Source of the DNA: Luzula sylvatica
Lineage: Eukaryota > Streptophyta > Magnoliopsida > Poales > Juncaceae
DNA length: 64,000 bases
Assembly (NCBI GenBank): GCA_946800325.1
Contig: OX326958.1
Location: 17,815,914 to 17,879,913 of the forward strand
Reading direction: 5' to 3'
The position numbers and the translations under genes are program-made. Shown here in pieces: positions 21,749-33,100 of this stretch (its first letter is position 1; each line of letters opens with the position of its first letter). A model generated the notes under the pieces. The model made no database searches. It saw only the letters and a list, made by a program, of their open reading frames with translations, and was not told where the DNA came from.

Positions 21749-22828
21749 ATGGCATCGAGAAGAGCAAGCAAGCGTCCAATGCCCACCGGTGCCCGTCGAT
21801 TCGAGTTTCACAACACGGAGAATCCTTATCTCTATGAATCGATCACCAAAGCTCGTAGGTATCAAAACGATTTCGCTAATCGCGCGGTAGGCGCATGCTT
21901 CTACATTGAATTCCCGACCGAAGCAATCTCTCTACGCGATGCCGTCCAACCTCGAATCACAAATTGGAGCATTCAAGGATTGTGTGATCTTCAATGCCCA
22001 TACTACAAAGAAGTAGTTCGCCTATTCTATGCTCACGCAACCCATGATCACGACAACAACCTCATCCGGAGCTATCTCTTCGGTAAGGAAATCACTATTT
22101 CCGAAGAAAATTTGCGTGAATGGTTGGGCTTGTCCGATCGTGGGGAAAAGTTTTATATTAGTCGCGGCGACTCATACCACGGCAACGACTCGGAAGAACT
22201 CGAGAAGATTACCACCAACGATCGCGAGTACGAGTAGTCCACCAAGTATGAACCTAATCTCCGATTCACGTGGCAAATCGGAAATAACATCCTCGCTCCC
22301 GTCGTCAAACTCAAAACCAATCTAGACGGCCGAAACAAGGTTTTGATATACAACCTTTGGTATCAAGACTCGCCCACCATTAATGTCCCGTATCTCATCA
22401 TTCGACACATGGAGTACGCCCTACGGGTAAACACCTCCTCTCTTCCCTATGGCCATATCATTTCATTGGCATGCGTGAAATTGGGCATAGTCATCCCGGA
22501 CACGGAATGGCCGCTCGGAGTCACTCCCACCGAAAACCTCGCGCATCCGGACCGACTTGAGAGTCTTGGACTCACTCGAAAGAATCCAATGTCCGGTGAT
22601 CGATTGGACCATTATATCGTCAATAGGAGACGAGCCGGGCCTTACTTCTTTCCGGAAATCCCCGCCGAGTGGGTTCGATTCGATCCACCGGCCCAAGACA
22701 CGAATAACCCACCGGACCAATCACGACTAAGGAAACGCCAAGCCATAGGAGAACCGGGTGAAAGTTCCGGCTCGGGAACTCAACCCTTAGAGCCTTTAAG
22801 TGGAGAAATGGAAAGGACCTGTACGTGA
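21749..22828 (+). pseudogene. Plant transposon accessory ORF (putative plant transposon protein domain), one stop
   Basis: A single frame from ATG 21749 to 22828 is interrupted only by TAG at 22235-22237; about 359 residues in all. The central part (VVRLFYAHA, NLIRSYLFGKEITISEENLR, EWLGL) resembles the putative plant transposon protein domain (PF20167 type) found in accessory ORFs of plant LTR elements. The C-part is Pro/Ser/Gly-rich. The domain's biochemical role is not known. The single stop and otherwise good codons suggest recent inactivation or a sequence error. Position after gag and without pol is unusual. Confidence 0.65.
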
Positions 22829-22978
22829 TGGCAACAAATAACATCCCAATTCCTTCCATTCCGTCTCCTCCTCAATTCCGTCTATCACGAAATTAATCTG
22901 ATCGTGCTATTAAAATCAATCCAACGGCTTAGAGCCTTTAAGTACGTTCAGCTAATTACTTAATTGAGTACGTTAGCT

Positions 22979-22980
22979 TT

Positions 22981-23033
<53 letters not shown>
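22979..23033. repeat. (CT)n(TA)n compound microsatellite
   Basis: About 12 CT units followed by about 15 TA units, close to where the nested element loses recognisable sequence. Confidence 0.9.
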
Positions 23034-23035
<2 letters not shown>

Positions 23036-23728
23036 AACACTTCTTTTAACTCGTCCATGTGTGATCACACATCTACTACACATAAAAAATAAATTGAGTG
23101 AATACTTTTTGCTCCGATCACTCACAAGTTATAAAAAATGGGGAGTAAAAAATAAACTAATACGTTTCTATTAACATAATGACTCTTTTGGAGCAATATA
23201 TAGATAATGTATTTCCTAGAGCAAACAAATAAAAATTCTTCTAGAGTCACCAATCATAAACATACGCTCTTATAATTTAATATACACATCTATTTATTGA
23301 TCAAATAAATAATTCGACACAAAATACACTTTGTCTTGATAGATAAGAAAATCATCCATTTGTCATCTTGTTTTTCGGTTCAAGAGGTTTCATAAACAAT
23401 ATATGATTTATGGTGTACTACTGGTACAACTATTTTCAATCCACATCTTGAAGATTATATTTTCGGACTCTTTGTAAACAAATTTTCACGAGTCTTTTTA
23501 TTTATTGTGTGATTTTGTTATCATGATCAATATTTGTGTCGGATATAATTTGGACATCAGCCTTCGAGGCAACATTCACTTCTGGGAATAGAATAAAATC
23601 AATCATCAATCTAATTTGCTTTTGCATGAGCGCATTTCTAGAATATTTTCAATTATTTATTTTATGCCAATATTTATTCATATCAAGTCTTTAATATTGG
23701 ATAAATATATTATATATTTTGTGCTCTT

Positions 23729-24843
23729 GCAACTTCAGGTGCTTTCAGTAACATTATCAACTTTATTAGGTGCTCTTTAGCTTGAACATCGTAATTGAAA
23801 CTACAGGTTTTAATAAGATAAAATTTCGAACTTTGTGTGCATTAATACTGAATTGCAACTACAGGTGCAAATATAAACGACAATAGATGTGCGAACAATA
23901 CAAGTACATAAACTAAACGTACTAATAATAAATGTGCGAATAATAAATTAACATAAAATAAACATGCAAAAATAAATATAAATATGCTCACAACTTCTGG
24001 TGTGTATTTTCAATGAGCAACTACGGGTGCGTTAATATACACTTCTGGTGTATACAACAAATTTCATAAAATTTAAAATTATAATCTTAAAATACATATT
24101 CTAGACTGCAGGTCCAAAACATGTAACATAAACTCTTACCATCATAACATATACATGCAACATATACTCTTCTGGAGTATCATGTTTCCAACGTTAATAT
24201 TGTACTTACGATATTATTATCATGCTTCTGACATTATATTATTATGCTTATTTCATTAGTATCATGCTTCTGGCATTAAGAATGTTCCATAATTTAAATA
24301 CTAATACTCTTTCAATAAGAGTAATACTACGAGTATAGATCTTATAAGCACAATAAATTTATGTATGCGTCAATAAAAATAATTTAGCAACTTCAAGTGC
24401 ATCGATGAATATATTTTCAACTTCATAAGCATCAATAAATTTACAACTTCTAATACATACAGAAAAATGAACTTACATTTCTTGATACGTCAATAGACTT
24501 GCAACTTCCGGTGCATAATTTGAACGAGCAACTTCGGGTGCATCAATAAACTAAATTGCAACTTTCGGTGAATTAAATGTGTCAAAATAAATGTACGAGA
24601 AGAATAAACGTACGAAAATAAAATTAAATGTATTTGCAACTTCTGGTGCGTAAATTTAAACCCGCAACTTCTGGTGCGTTAATAAAATAAACATGCAATT
24701 TCTGATTGCAAATAAATAAAAATAATTAAACGGACACTCTAGTATATGAATATACAACTTCCGGTGTATATTTTTCTTTTTCGGTACATAACTTCATGTT
24801 ATATAATAAAATTAAAATAAGACTTTGAATAACTTCTAGTTAT
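23729..24843 (-). repeat. Array of short stem-loops with constant loop and variable stems
   Basis: About 20 mini-hairpins, 20-100 bp apart. On the plus strand the loop is TTCTG (or TACAG, TTCAG, TTCCG, TTCTA), and each stem is different but self-complementary. Examples: TATACAC/GTGTATA (24036-24054), ATACTC/GAGTAT (24164-24180), ATGC/GCAT (24264-24276), CGCA/TGCG (24663-24678), TGCAAT/ATTGCA (24694-24710), AATATACA/TGTATATT (24749-24772), ATAAC/GTTAT (24829-24843). In the element's sense strand the loop reads CAGAA. Location is downstream of the 5' LTR and primer site, the leader/gag position. No protein frame. Confidence 0.75.
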
Positions 24844-25267
24844 ACAACACGCAATATTATTTGAATTATTTGATCAGAAAATAAATATTAATAAACACGT
24901 AGTATTATTTTCTTTTTCATTAAACAAAGAATTGATAATGTTAAATAGAAAGTTTATTTGAACTAGTAGAATTGATAATTAGTCTCGGAAGACTATGAGA
25001 TATTTAACTATGGTATTTAAGTGCCATTGGATTTCAACAGAAGGCAATAATATTTATTTAATATAAAACATAAACCATATCTTGAACCGAGAATAGTTAA
25101 ATAGAAAATTATTAGCATACTAGAACTACGACTACAAATTATACCCAATACGGTTTTCTTTTTCTTTTTCTTTTAAAAAAAACACAGATCTACAAATTAA
25201 TAGAGAAATAAAACAATACCTTCGACTGAAATTTCTAGGGCGTCGCGTAGTTGAAAATCTCAATTGA

Positions 25268-25289
25268 CTAGAGGCTCGTGCTGATAACG
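25268..25289 (-). other. Putative primer-binding site of the copia-type element
   Basis: On the minus strand cgttatcagcacgagcctct follows the 5' LTR immediately, the place of a tRNA primer site. The primer tRNA was not identified. Confidence 0.5.
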
Positions 25290-25539
25290 TGTTATAAAAT
25301 AAAGAATAAAAGAGAAAGAATTGGAGGAGACAAAGTTTCTATTGAATGATTGGAGGAATACAATAGCCACTACACCCTTTATATAGTTGAGGGTGAGTGC
25401 AGGTCAAGAAACTCTTGCCATATAAAACGCTAGAATACAAGGAAATAATACAATATCAAATATACCAAATATCCTATAATTAATGTCTCCATCTTCACAA
25501 GATTTGTTGCTTGACATCCATATTATTATATTCATAACA
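25290..25539 (-). repeat. 5' LTR of the copia-type element
   Basis: 250 bp, TG...CA bounded, near-identical to 16066-16316; differences include one base in the tatagtggaggg stretch and a 1-2-base indel. Confidence 0.93.
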
Positions 25540-25544
25540 TCTTA

Positions 25545-27107
25545 AAAGTATATAGTACATTTTCATGTATATTTTAATCTATAATATAATTTTAATTTTA
25601 AATGAAAAAAATGCATTTATTATTGGTGTTGTATTATTGTACCTAGTTATGATTATTTATTCAATTCAAAATAATTTGAAGACAAATAAATAATATATAT
25701 AATTAAATTCAAGAAGTAATACATTGTATTTCGTATAATAAAATATTAAGATAATCTTAAATTAAAAATTACGACTTCAAAATGATACGACAATGATATG
25801 GCACGGTATATCTCGTATGTTGTGTTTTGTTTATCTCGTATATTGTGTTTTGTTTATTACAATCAACTAAAAATCATAGATAAGTTTTTATTTTTATTTC
25901 TATTTTTATAATTCGATAATAGAAAATTGATAATTCGGTAAATATCTGAAGAATACATTTAACAAATATTCTCTAGAATTATTTTTCTCTCATTATATTA
26001 TTTAAAATATTCTAATTTTAAACTATTGGTATGATTTTTGTATGTGACATAATTATAATATTTTGACATGATTAAGAAATAAATAAGATAGTTATACAAT
26101 TTCATAAGAAATAATAGAACCGTAGAATATTTTAATTATTTGCTACATCTGATTATGTGATTTCCATCAAAACATCTTTTAAATATCCTACACGCATAGT
26201 TTTTGCATGCAGTCTTATTTGGGTAAACCCTAACTTTTTAGTCTTTCATAATTTCGTGCAACTATACAAAATTGTCCTAGCAAACACGCCCAACAATGAA
26301 GCCTTTATCCACTCTCGTGGTCTGACCTAGATGAAAGTGCGCATCTCGCACCACTTCCTCTTGTGGTCACTTTCACAAACCATAGACAAGACGCCTTTTA
26401 AAAAAAAAATCTTCTTCTGAAGACGCGGTGTTTTTTTTCAGAATAAGAAAGTTTCTTGGTTCATCCGAAAACACAAACATGGTCTGTATAGGGTCATGAT
26501 GTCTTTTAATTCTCGTATAGTGTAAGTTTTTTGGTTGAAGGATTTATGAATATTTTACAAGGGAATGGATTTAGGGGATTTTTCAAAAACAGTGCTAACA
26601 CAATCATGCCCTCTTCAGCCCCAATTAAACAAAAATGTAGTGTTTAATTTATACGAGAGAGAAGATTAAGACTTCAATTTGTTTCGGTTACTTCAATTAG
26701 TAGGCCCAAAGTTCAATTATAATAATAAGAATAATGCTACTGGTCCTGCTCTCTTGTCGGTGCTCCACGTCACCCCCTTATTCTCCACCGTCTGATCTGC
26801 TTATTTGTAGGCGGTTTTGATCTGAACCGTCCATTTGTAGGATGAGCCCGGTTTTCATGCACCGTGCGATGCACTTCATGTGAAATTGTAGTTCTATCGT
26901 GAGCATGTCTATTCAATTTTTTCTCTCCGGAATCACGTATACCACCTTCTCTCCTCTCTTTCTCTCTCCAATTCATTCGTGCTCTCGCGAAAAAACCCTA
27001 GACAAAGAGATAGTCACGACCAAGGAGGCACAACATGAAATGGACGCCGAGATCGGTTGCCTTCGCTCGCATATGGTGTTGGGCTGGGTGTTTTTGCTGG
27101 GGGTGAT
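25545..27107. other. Intergenic DNA between the copia-type element and the satellite
   Basis: AT-rich to about 26250, then more mixed sequence. 26730-27100 contains pyrimidine-rich and less AT-rich DNA directly abutting the satellite. No gene recognised; the 125-residue frame at 26899-27276 runs into the satellite and has no family features. Confidence 0.5.
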
Positions 27108-30100
27108 GTTACCTTCAAAAATATCAATTATCTTATCTTTTAAAACAATTTCAATATTTTTGTCTAGAACAAGTAAAATACTTTATTTTCATGTTTATTC
27201 TAAAAAAACTCCAAAATTGAAGACCACATGCGAAATTCCATTTTTTTCAAAAAATTTGAAAAAATACAAAAAGTGAAGTCACCTTCAAAACGTAAATTAT
27301 AATATTTTTCTCATAAATGCAAAAGTTGATGTCCAAAATTAAAAAAATACGTTATTTCAATGTTTTCCTAAAAAAAAACTCCAAAATTTAAGACTAACAC
27401 ATGCGAATTGTTTTTTTGTTCAAAAAAGTAGAAAAAAAATGCAAAAAGTGAAGTCTAACACCTTCAAAAATATAAATTATTCTATATTTCAAATAAATAT
27501 CAAAATTGATGTCTAAAATGAACAAAATACCTAACTTTCATGTTTTTACTAAAAAATGCTCCAAAATCGAAGACTAACACATGCGAATTTCTCTTTTTTT
27601 GTTTTAAAAAGTTGAAAATATGCAAAAAGTGAAGTCTCCTTCGAAAACATCAACTATCGTATTTTCTAATAAATGTCAAAATTGATGTATAAAACGAACA
27701 AAATACTCAATTTTCACGTTTTCCTTAAAAAATCTCTAAATTGGAAGAATAAGACATGCCAATTTTTTTTTCAAATACTTTCCAAAATGCAAAATGTGCA
27801 GTCTAACACCTTCAAAAATATCAATTATGTTATTTTTGAAAATAATTCCAATATTTCTGTCTAGAATGGGCAAAATACTTAATTTTCATCTTTTTTCTAA
27901 AAAAACTCAAAAATTGAAGACTAACACATGCGGATTTCTATTTTTTCAAAAAATATGAAAAAAAATGCAAAAAGTGAAGTCTAACACCTTCAAAAAAATA
28001 TATTATAATATTTTTCTAATAAATGCCAAAGTTGATGTCCAAAATGGACAAATCACTTAATTTTAATCTTTTCCTCAACACCCCCCCCCCCCCCCCCCCC
28101 CCCGGGCCCCCCCAAAAAAAATCTAAGACGAACACATGCGAATTTGTTTTTGTTCAAAAAAGTTAAAAAAAACTGCAAAATGTGAAGTCTAACACCTTCA
28201 AAAAATATCAATTCTAAATTTTTTATAACAAATGCCATAATTGATGTCTAAAATGAACAAAATACCTAACTTTCATGTTTTACTCCAAAAAACTCCAAAA
28301 TCGAAGACTAACACATGCGAGTTTCTGTTTTTAGCTTAAAAAAATTGAAAAATTGAAAAAATGAATAGAGTGAAGTCTAACACCTTCAAAAGTATAAGTT
28401 ATCACATTTTTCTAAAAAATGTCAAAATTGATGTCTAGAACGAACAAAATACTTAATTTTCATGTTTTCCTAACAAAAAACTCTAAAATGGAACACTAAC
28501 ACATGCAAATTTCTATTTTATTAAAAAACTTTGCAAAAATACAAAAATTGAAGTCTAACACCTTCAAAATATCAATTATCTTATTTTAAAAACAATTCGA
28601 AGATTTATGTCTAGAACGAGTAAAATACTTAATTTTCATATTTTCTATAAAAAAACTCCAAAATTGAAAACTAACACATGCGAAATTCTATTTTCTGGAA
28701 AACATTTGAAAAAAATACAGAAAGTGAAGTTTAACACCTTCAAAATGGAAATTATAATAGTTTTTTAATAAATGCAAAAGTTGATGTCCAAAATAAATAA
28801 AAACATAATTTTAATGTTTTCATAAAAAAAACTCCAATATTTATGACAAACACATACAAATTGTTTTTTTGTTAAAAAAAGTTTAAAAAGAATGCAACTA
28901 GTGAAGCCAACACCTTCAAAAATATAAATTATTCATTTTTTCTAATAAATACAAAAATTGATGTCTAAAATTAACGAAATACTTAAATTTCATGTTTTAC
29001 TAAAAAAATGCTCCAAAATAGAAGACTAACACCTCCGAATTTCACTTTTTTTTTGTTTAAAAAAGGTTAAAATATGCAAAAAATGAAGTCTAACACCTTC
29101 AAAAATATCAACTACGATATTTTTCTAATAAAGGTCTAAATTGATGTCTAAAACTAACAAAATACTTAATTTTCACGTTTTCCTTGATAAAGCTCTAAAC
29201 AGGAATACTAACACATGCGAATTTCTATTTTTTTTCAAAAACTTTGCAAAAATGCAAAAAGTGAAGTCTAACACCTTAAAACATATCGATTATCTTATTT
29301 TTCAAAACAATTCCAAGATTTCTGTCTAGAATGATCAAAATACTTAATTTTCATGTTTTTTCTAAAAGCACTAAAAAATTGAAAACAAACACATGCGAAT
29401 TTGTATTTTTTGTTTTCAAAAATTTGAAAAAAATGCAAACAGTGAAGTCTGACACCTTCAAAAAAGAAATTATAATATTTTTCCAATAAAAGCCAAAGTT
29501 GATGTTCAAAATGGACAAAACACTTAATTTTGATGTTTTCCTAAAAAAAACACAAAATCTAAGACTAACACATGCGAAAAAAAATTCTTCAAAAAAGTTG
29601 AAAAAAACTGCAAAACCTGAAGTGTAACACCTTAAAAAATATCAATTATACTACTTTTATAATAAATGCCAAATTGATGTCTAAAACGAACAAAATACCT
29701 AACTTTCATGTTTTACTCCAAAACACTCCAAATTCGAAGACTAACACATGCGAATTTCCCTTTTTTTTGTTTAAAAAAGTTGAAAAAATGCACAAAGTGA
29801 AGTCTAACACCCTTCAAAAATATCAATTATCATATTTTTCAAATAAATATCGAAATTGATGTCTAAAACGAACAAAATACTTGATTTTCATGTTTTCATT
29901 AAAAAAATAAAATGGAAGACTAACACATGCGAATTTCTATTTTTTTTAAAAGCATTGCAAAAATTTAAAAAGTGAAGTCTACACCTTCAAAAATATCCAT
30001 TATCTTATTTTTTAAGACAATTCAAAGATTTATGTCTAGAATAAGAAAAATACATAGTTTCCATGTTTTTCTGAAAAAACTCCAAAATTGAAGATTAACA

Positions 30101-33100
30101 CATGCGAAATTCTATTTTTTTCAAAAAATTTGAAAAATTACTAAAATTGAAGTCTGACACATTCAAAATGTCAATTATAATATTGTTCTAATAAATGAAA
30201 AAGTTCATGTCCAAATTAAAAAATATGTAATTTTAATGTTTTCTTAAAAAAAACTCCCAAATTTAAGACTGACACATGCGAATTGTTTTTTTGTTCAAAA
30301 AATGTTGAAAAAAAGAAGCAAAAAGTGAAGTCTAAAACCTTCAAAACTATATATTATTCAATTTTTCTAATAAATGCCAAAATTGTTGTCTAAAATGAGC
30401 AAAATACCAAACTTTCATGTTTTAATAAAAAATGCTCCAAAATTGAAGACTAACACATCGAATTCCACTTTTTGTGTAAAAAAAAAATAGAAAATATGCA
30501 AAAAGTGAAGTCTAACCACCTTCAAAAATATCAACTATCATATTTTTCTAATAAATGTCTAAATTGATGTCTAAACCGAACAAAATACTTAATTTTCACG
30601 TTTTCCTTAAAAAAGCCTAAAATGGGGGACTAACACATGCGAATTTCTATTTTTTTCAAAAACTTTGCAAAAATGCAAAAAGTGAAGTCTAACTAACACC
30701 TTCAAAAAAACAAATTAGAATATTTTTCTAATAAATGCCAGCGCCTTCAAAAATATCGATTATCTTATTTTTGAAAACAATTCCAAGATTTGTATCTAAA
30801 ATGGGCAAAACACTTAATTTTAATGATTTTTCTAAAAAAATTCAAATATTGAAGACTGACACATGCGAATTTCTATTTTTTCAAAAAATGGAAAAAATGG
30901 AAAAAGTGAAGTCTAACTAACACCTTCAAAAAAACAAATTATAATATTTTTCTAATAAATGCCAAATTTGGTGCCCAAAATAGACAAAACACTTAATTTT
31001 AATGTTTTCCTCAAAAAAACCCAAAATCTAAGACTAACACATGCGAATTTTTTTTTATTCAAAAAAGTTGAAAAAAATTGCAAAAAGTGAAGTCTAACAC
31101 CTTCAAAAATATCAATTATACTATTTTTTATAATAAATGCCAAAATTAATGTCTAAAATGAAGACAATACCTAAGTTTCATGTTTTACTCCAAAAAACTC
31201 AAGACTCGAGGACTAACACATGCGAATTTCTGTTTTTTTGTTTAAAAAAGTTGAAAAAATGCACAAAGTGAAGTCTAACATCGTCAAAAATAACAATTAT
31301 CATATTTTCCTGCTAAATGTCGAAATTGATGACTAAAACGTACAAAATACTTAATTTTCATGTTTTCCTTAAAAAAACTCTAAAATGGAAGACTAACACA
31401 TGCGAACTTCTATTTTTGTAGAAACCTTTGCAAAAATGCAAAAAGTGAAGTCTAACCTTCAAAAATATCAATTATCTTATTTTTTATGACAATTCCAAGA
31501 TGTATGTCTAGAATGAATGAGAAATATACTTAATTTTCATGCTTTTTTTGAAAAAAAACTCCAAAATTGAAGACTAACACACGAAAAATTCTATTTTTTT
31601 CAAAAAAATTTAAAAAAATACAAAGAGTGAAGTCTAACACGTTCAAATTGTAAATTATAATATATTACTAATAAATAAAAAGTTGATATCCAAATTAAAA
31701 AAAAATGTAATATTACTGTTTTCTTAAAAAAGTACTCCAAAATTTAAGACTAACACATGCGAATTGTTTTTTTGTTCAAAAAGGATAATAAAAAAAAAAA
31801 TGCAAAAGTGAAGTCTAGCACCTACAAATATATAAATTATTCAATTTCTCTAATAAATACCAAAATTGGTGTCTAAAATGAACGAAATACCTAAATTTCT
31901 TGTTTTTCTAAATAATATTCCAAAATCGAAGACTAACACATGCGAATTTCACTTTTTTTTTTCAAAATAGGTTAAAATATGCAAAAAGTGAAGTGCACCT
32001 TCAAAAATATCAACTATCATATTTTTCTAATAAATGTCTAAAACTAACAAGATACTTAATTTTGACATTTTCCTTAAAAAAGCTCTAAAATGGAAGACTA
32101 AAACATGCGAATTTCTATTTTTTTCAAAAACTTTGTTAAAATCCAAAAAGTGAAGTCTAACACCTTAAAATATATCGATTATCTTATTTTTCAAAACAAT
32201 TCCTAGATTTCTGTCTAGAATGATCAAAATACCTAATTTTCATGTTTTTTCTAATAAAAACTAAAAAATTGAAGACTAACACATGCGAATTTCTATTTTT
32301 TTTAAAAAAAATTAAAAAAAATACAAACAGTGAAGTCTAACAATTTAAAAAAGAAATTATAATATTTTTCTAATAAATGTCAAAGTTGATGTCAAAAATG
32401 GACAAAACACTTTATTATAATGTTTTCCTCAAAAAAACGCAAAATCTAAGACTAATACGTGCGAAAAAAAAAATCTTCAAAAAAGTTAAAAACAAAACTG
32501 CAAAAACTGAAGTCTAACACCTTAAAAAATATCAATTATACTACTTTTATAATAAATGCCAAATTGATGTCTACAACGAACAAAATACCTAACTTTCATG
32601 TTTTACTCCAAAACACTCCAAAATTGAAGACTAACACATGCGAATTTTTGTTTTTTTGTTTAAAAAAGTTGAAAAAATGTGCTAAGTGAAGTCTAACACC
32701 TTCAAAAATATCAATTATCATATTTTTCCAATAAATATCAAAATTGATGTTTAAAATGAACAAAATACTTAATTTTCTTGTTTTCCTTAAAAAAAACTAA
32801 AATGGAAGACTAAAACATGCGAATTTCTATTTTTTTAAAAGCATTGCAAAAATTCAACAAGTGAAGTCTAACACCTTCAAAAATATCAATTATCTTATTT
32901 TTTAAAACAATTCAAAGATTTATGTCTAGAATAAGCAAAAGACTTAGTTCTCATGTTTTTTCTGAAAAAAAACTCCAAAATTGAAGACCAAGACATGCAA
33001 AATTCTATTTTTTTCAAAAAATTTGAAAAATTACAAAAAGTGAAGTCTAACACATTCAAAATGTAAATTATAATATTTTTCTAATAAATGAAAAAGTTTA

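Larger units (their letters stand above)
17677..22900 (+). mobile_element. Incomplete LTR retrotransposon with 1.6-kb LTR, no pol, no 3' LTR seen
   Basis: Order: LTR (17677-19278), tRNA-Met primer site (19281-19292), gag-like frame with zinc knuckle (19321-20529), palindrome array (21083-21488), plant transposon accessory ORF (21749-22828). No protease, RT or integrase motifs and no second LTR are visible, so it is a non-autonomous or 3'-truncated element nested in the copia-type element. The right boundary is uncertain (22830-23040). A solo LTR of the same family lies at 46899-48368. Confidence 0.8.
16061..25544 (-). mobile_element. Ty1/copia-type LTR retrotransposon, degenerate, with nested insertion
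   Basis: Two direct LTRs (16066-16316 and 25290-25539, about 97% alike by eye) are flanked by a perfect 5-bp target duplication TCTTA (16061-16065 and 25540-25544). LTR ends are TGTTAT and ATAACA. Orientation is minus: a polypurine tract (aagggggag on the minus strand, plus 16317-16327) abuts the left LTR, and a PBS-like sequence abuts the right one. Only scraps of pol remain (16835-17200). The interior holds a second LTR element (17677 to about 22900) and an unusual stem-loop array (23729-24843). Confidence 0.9.
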
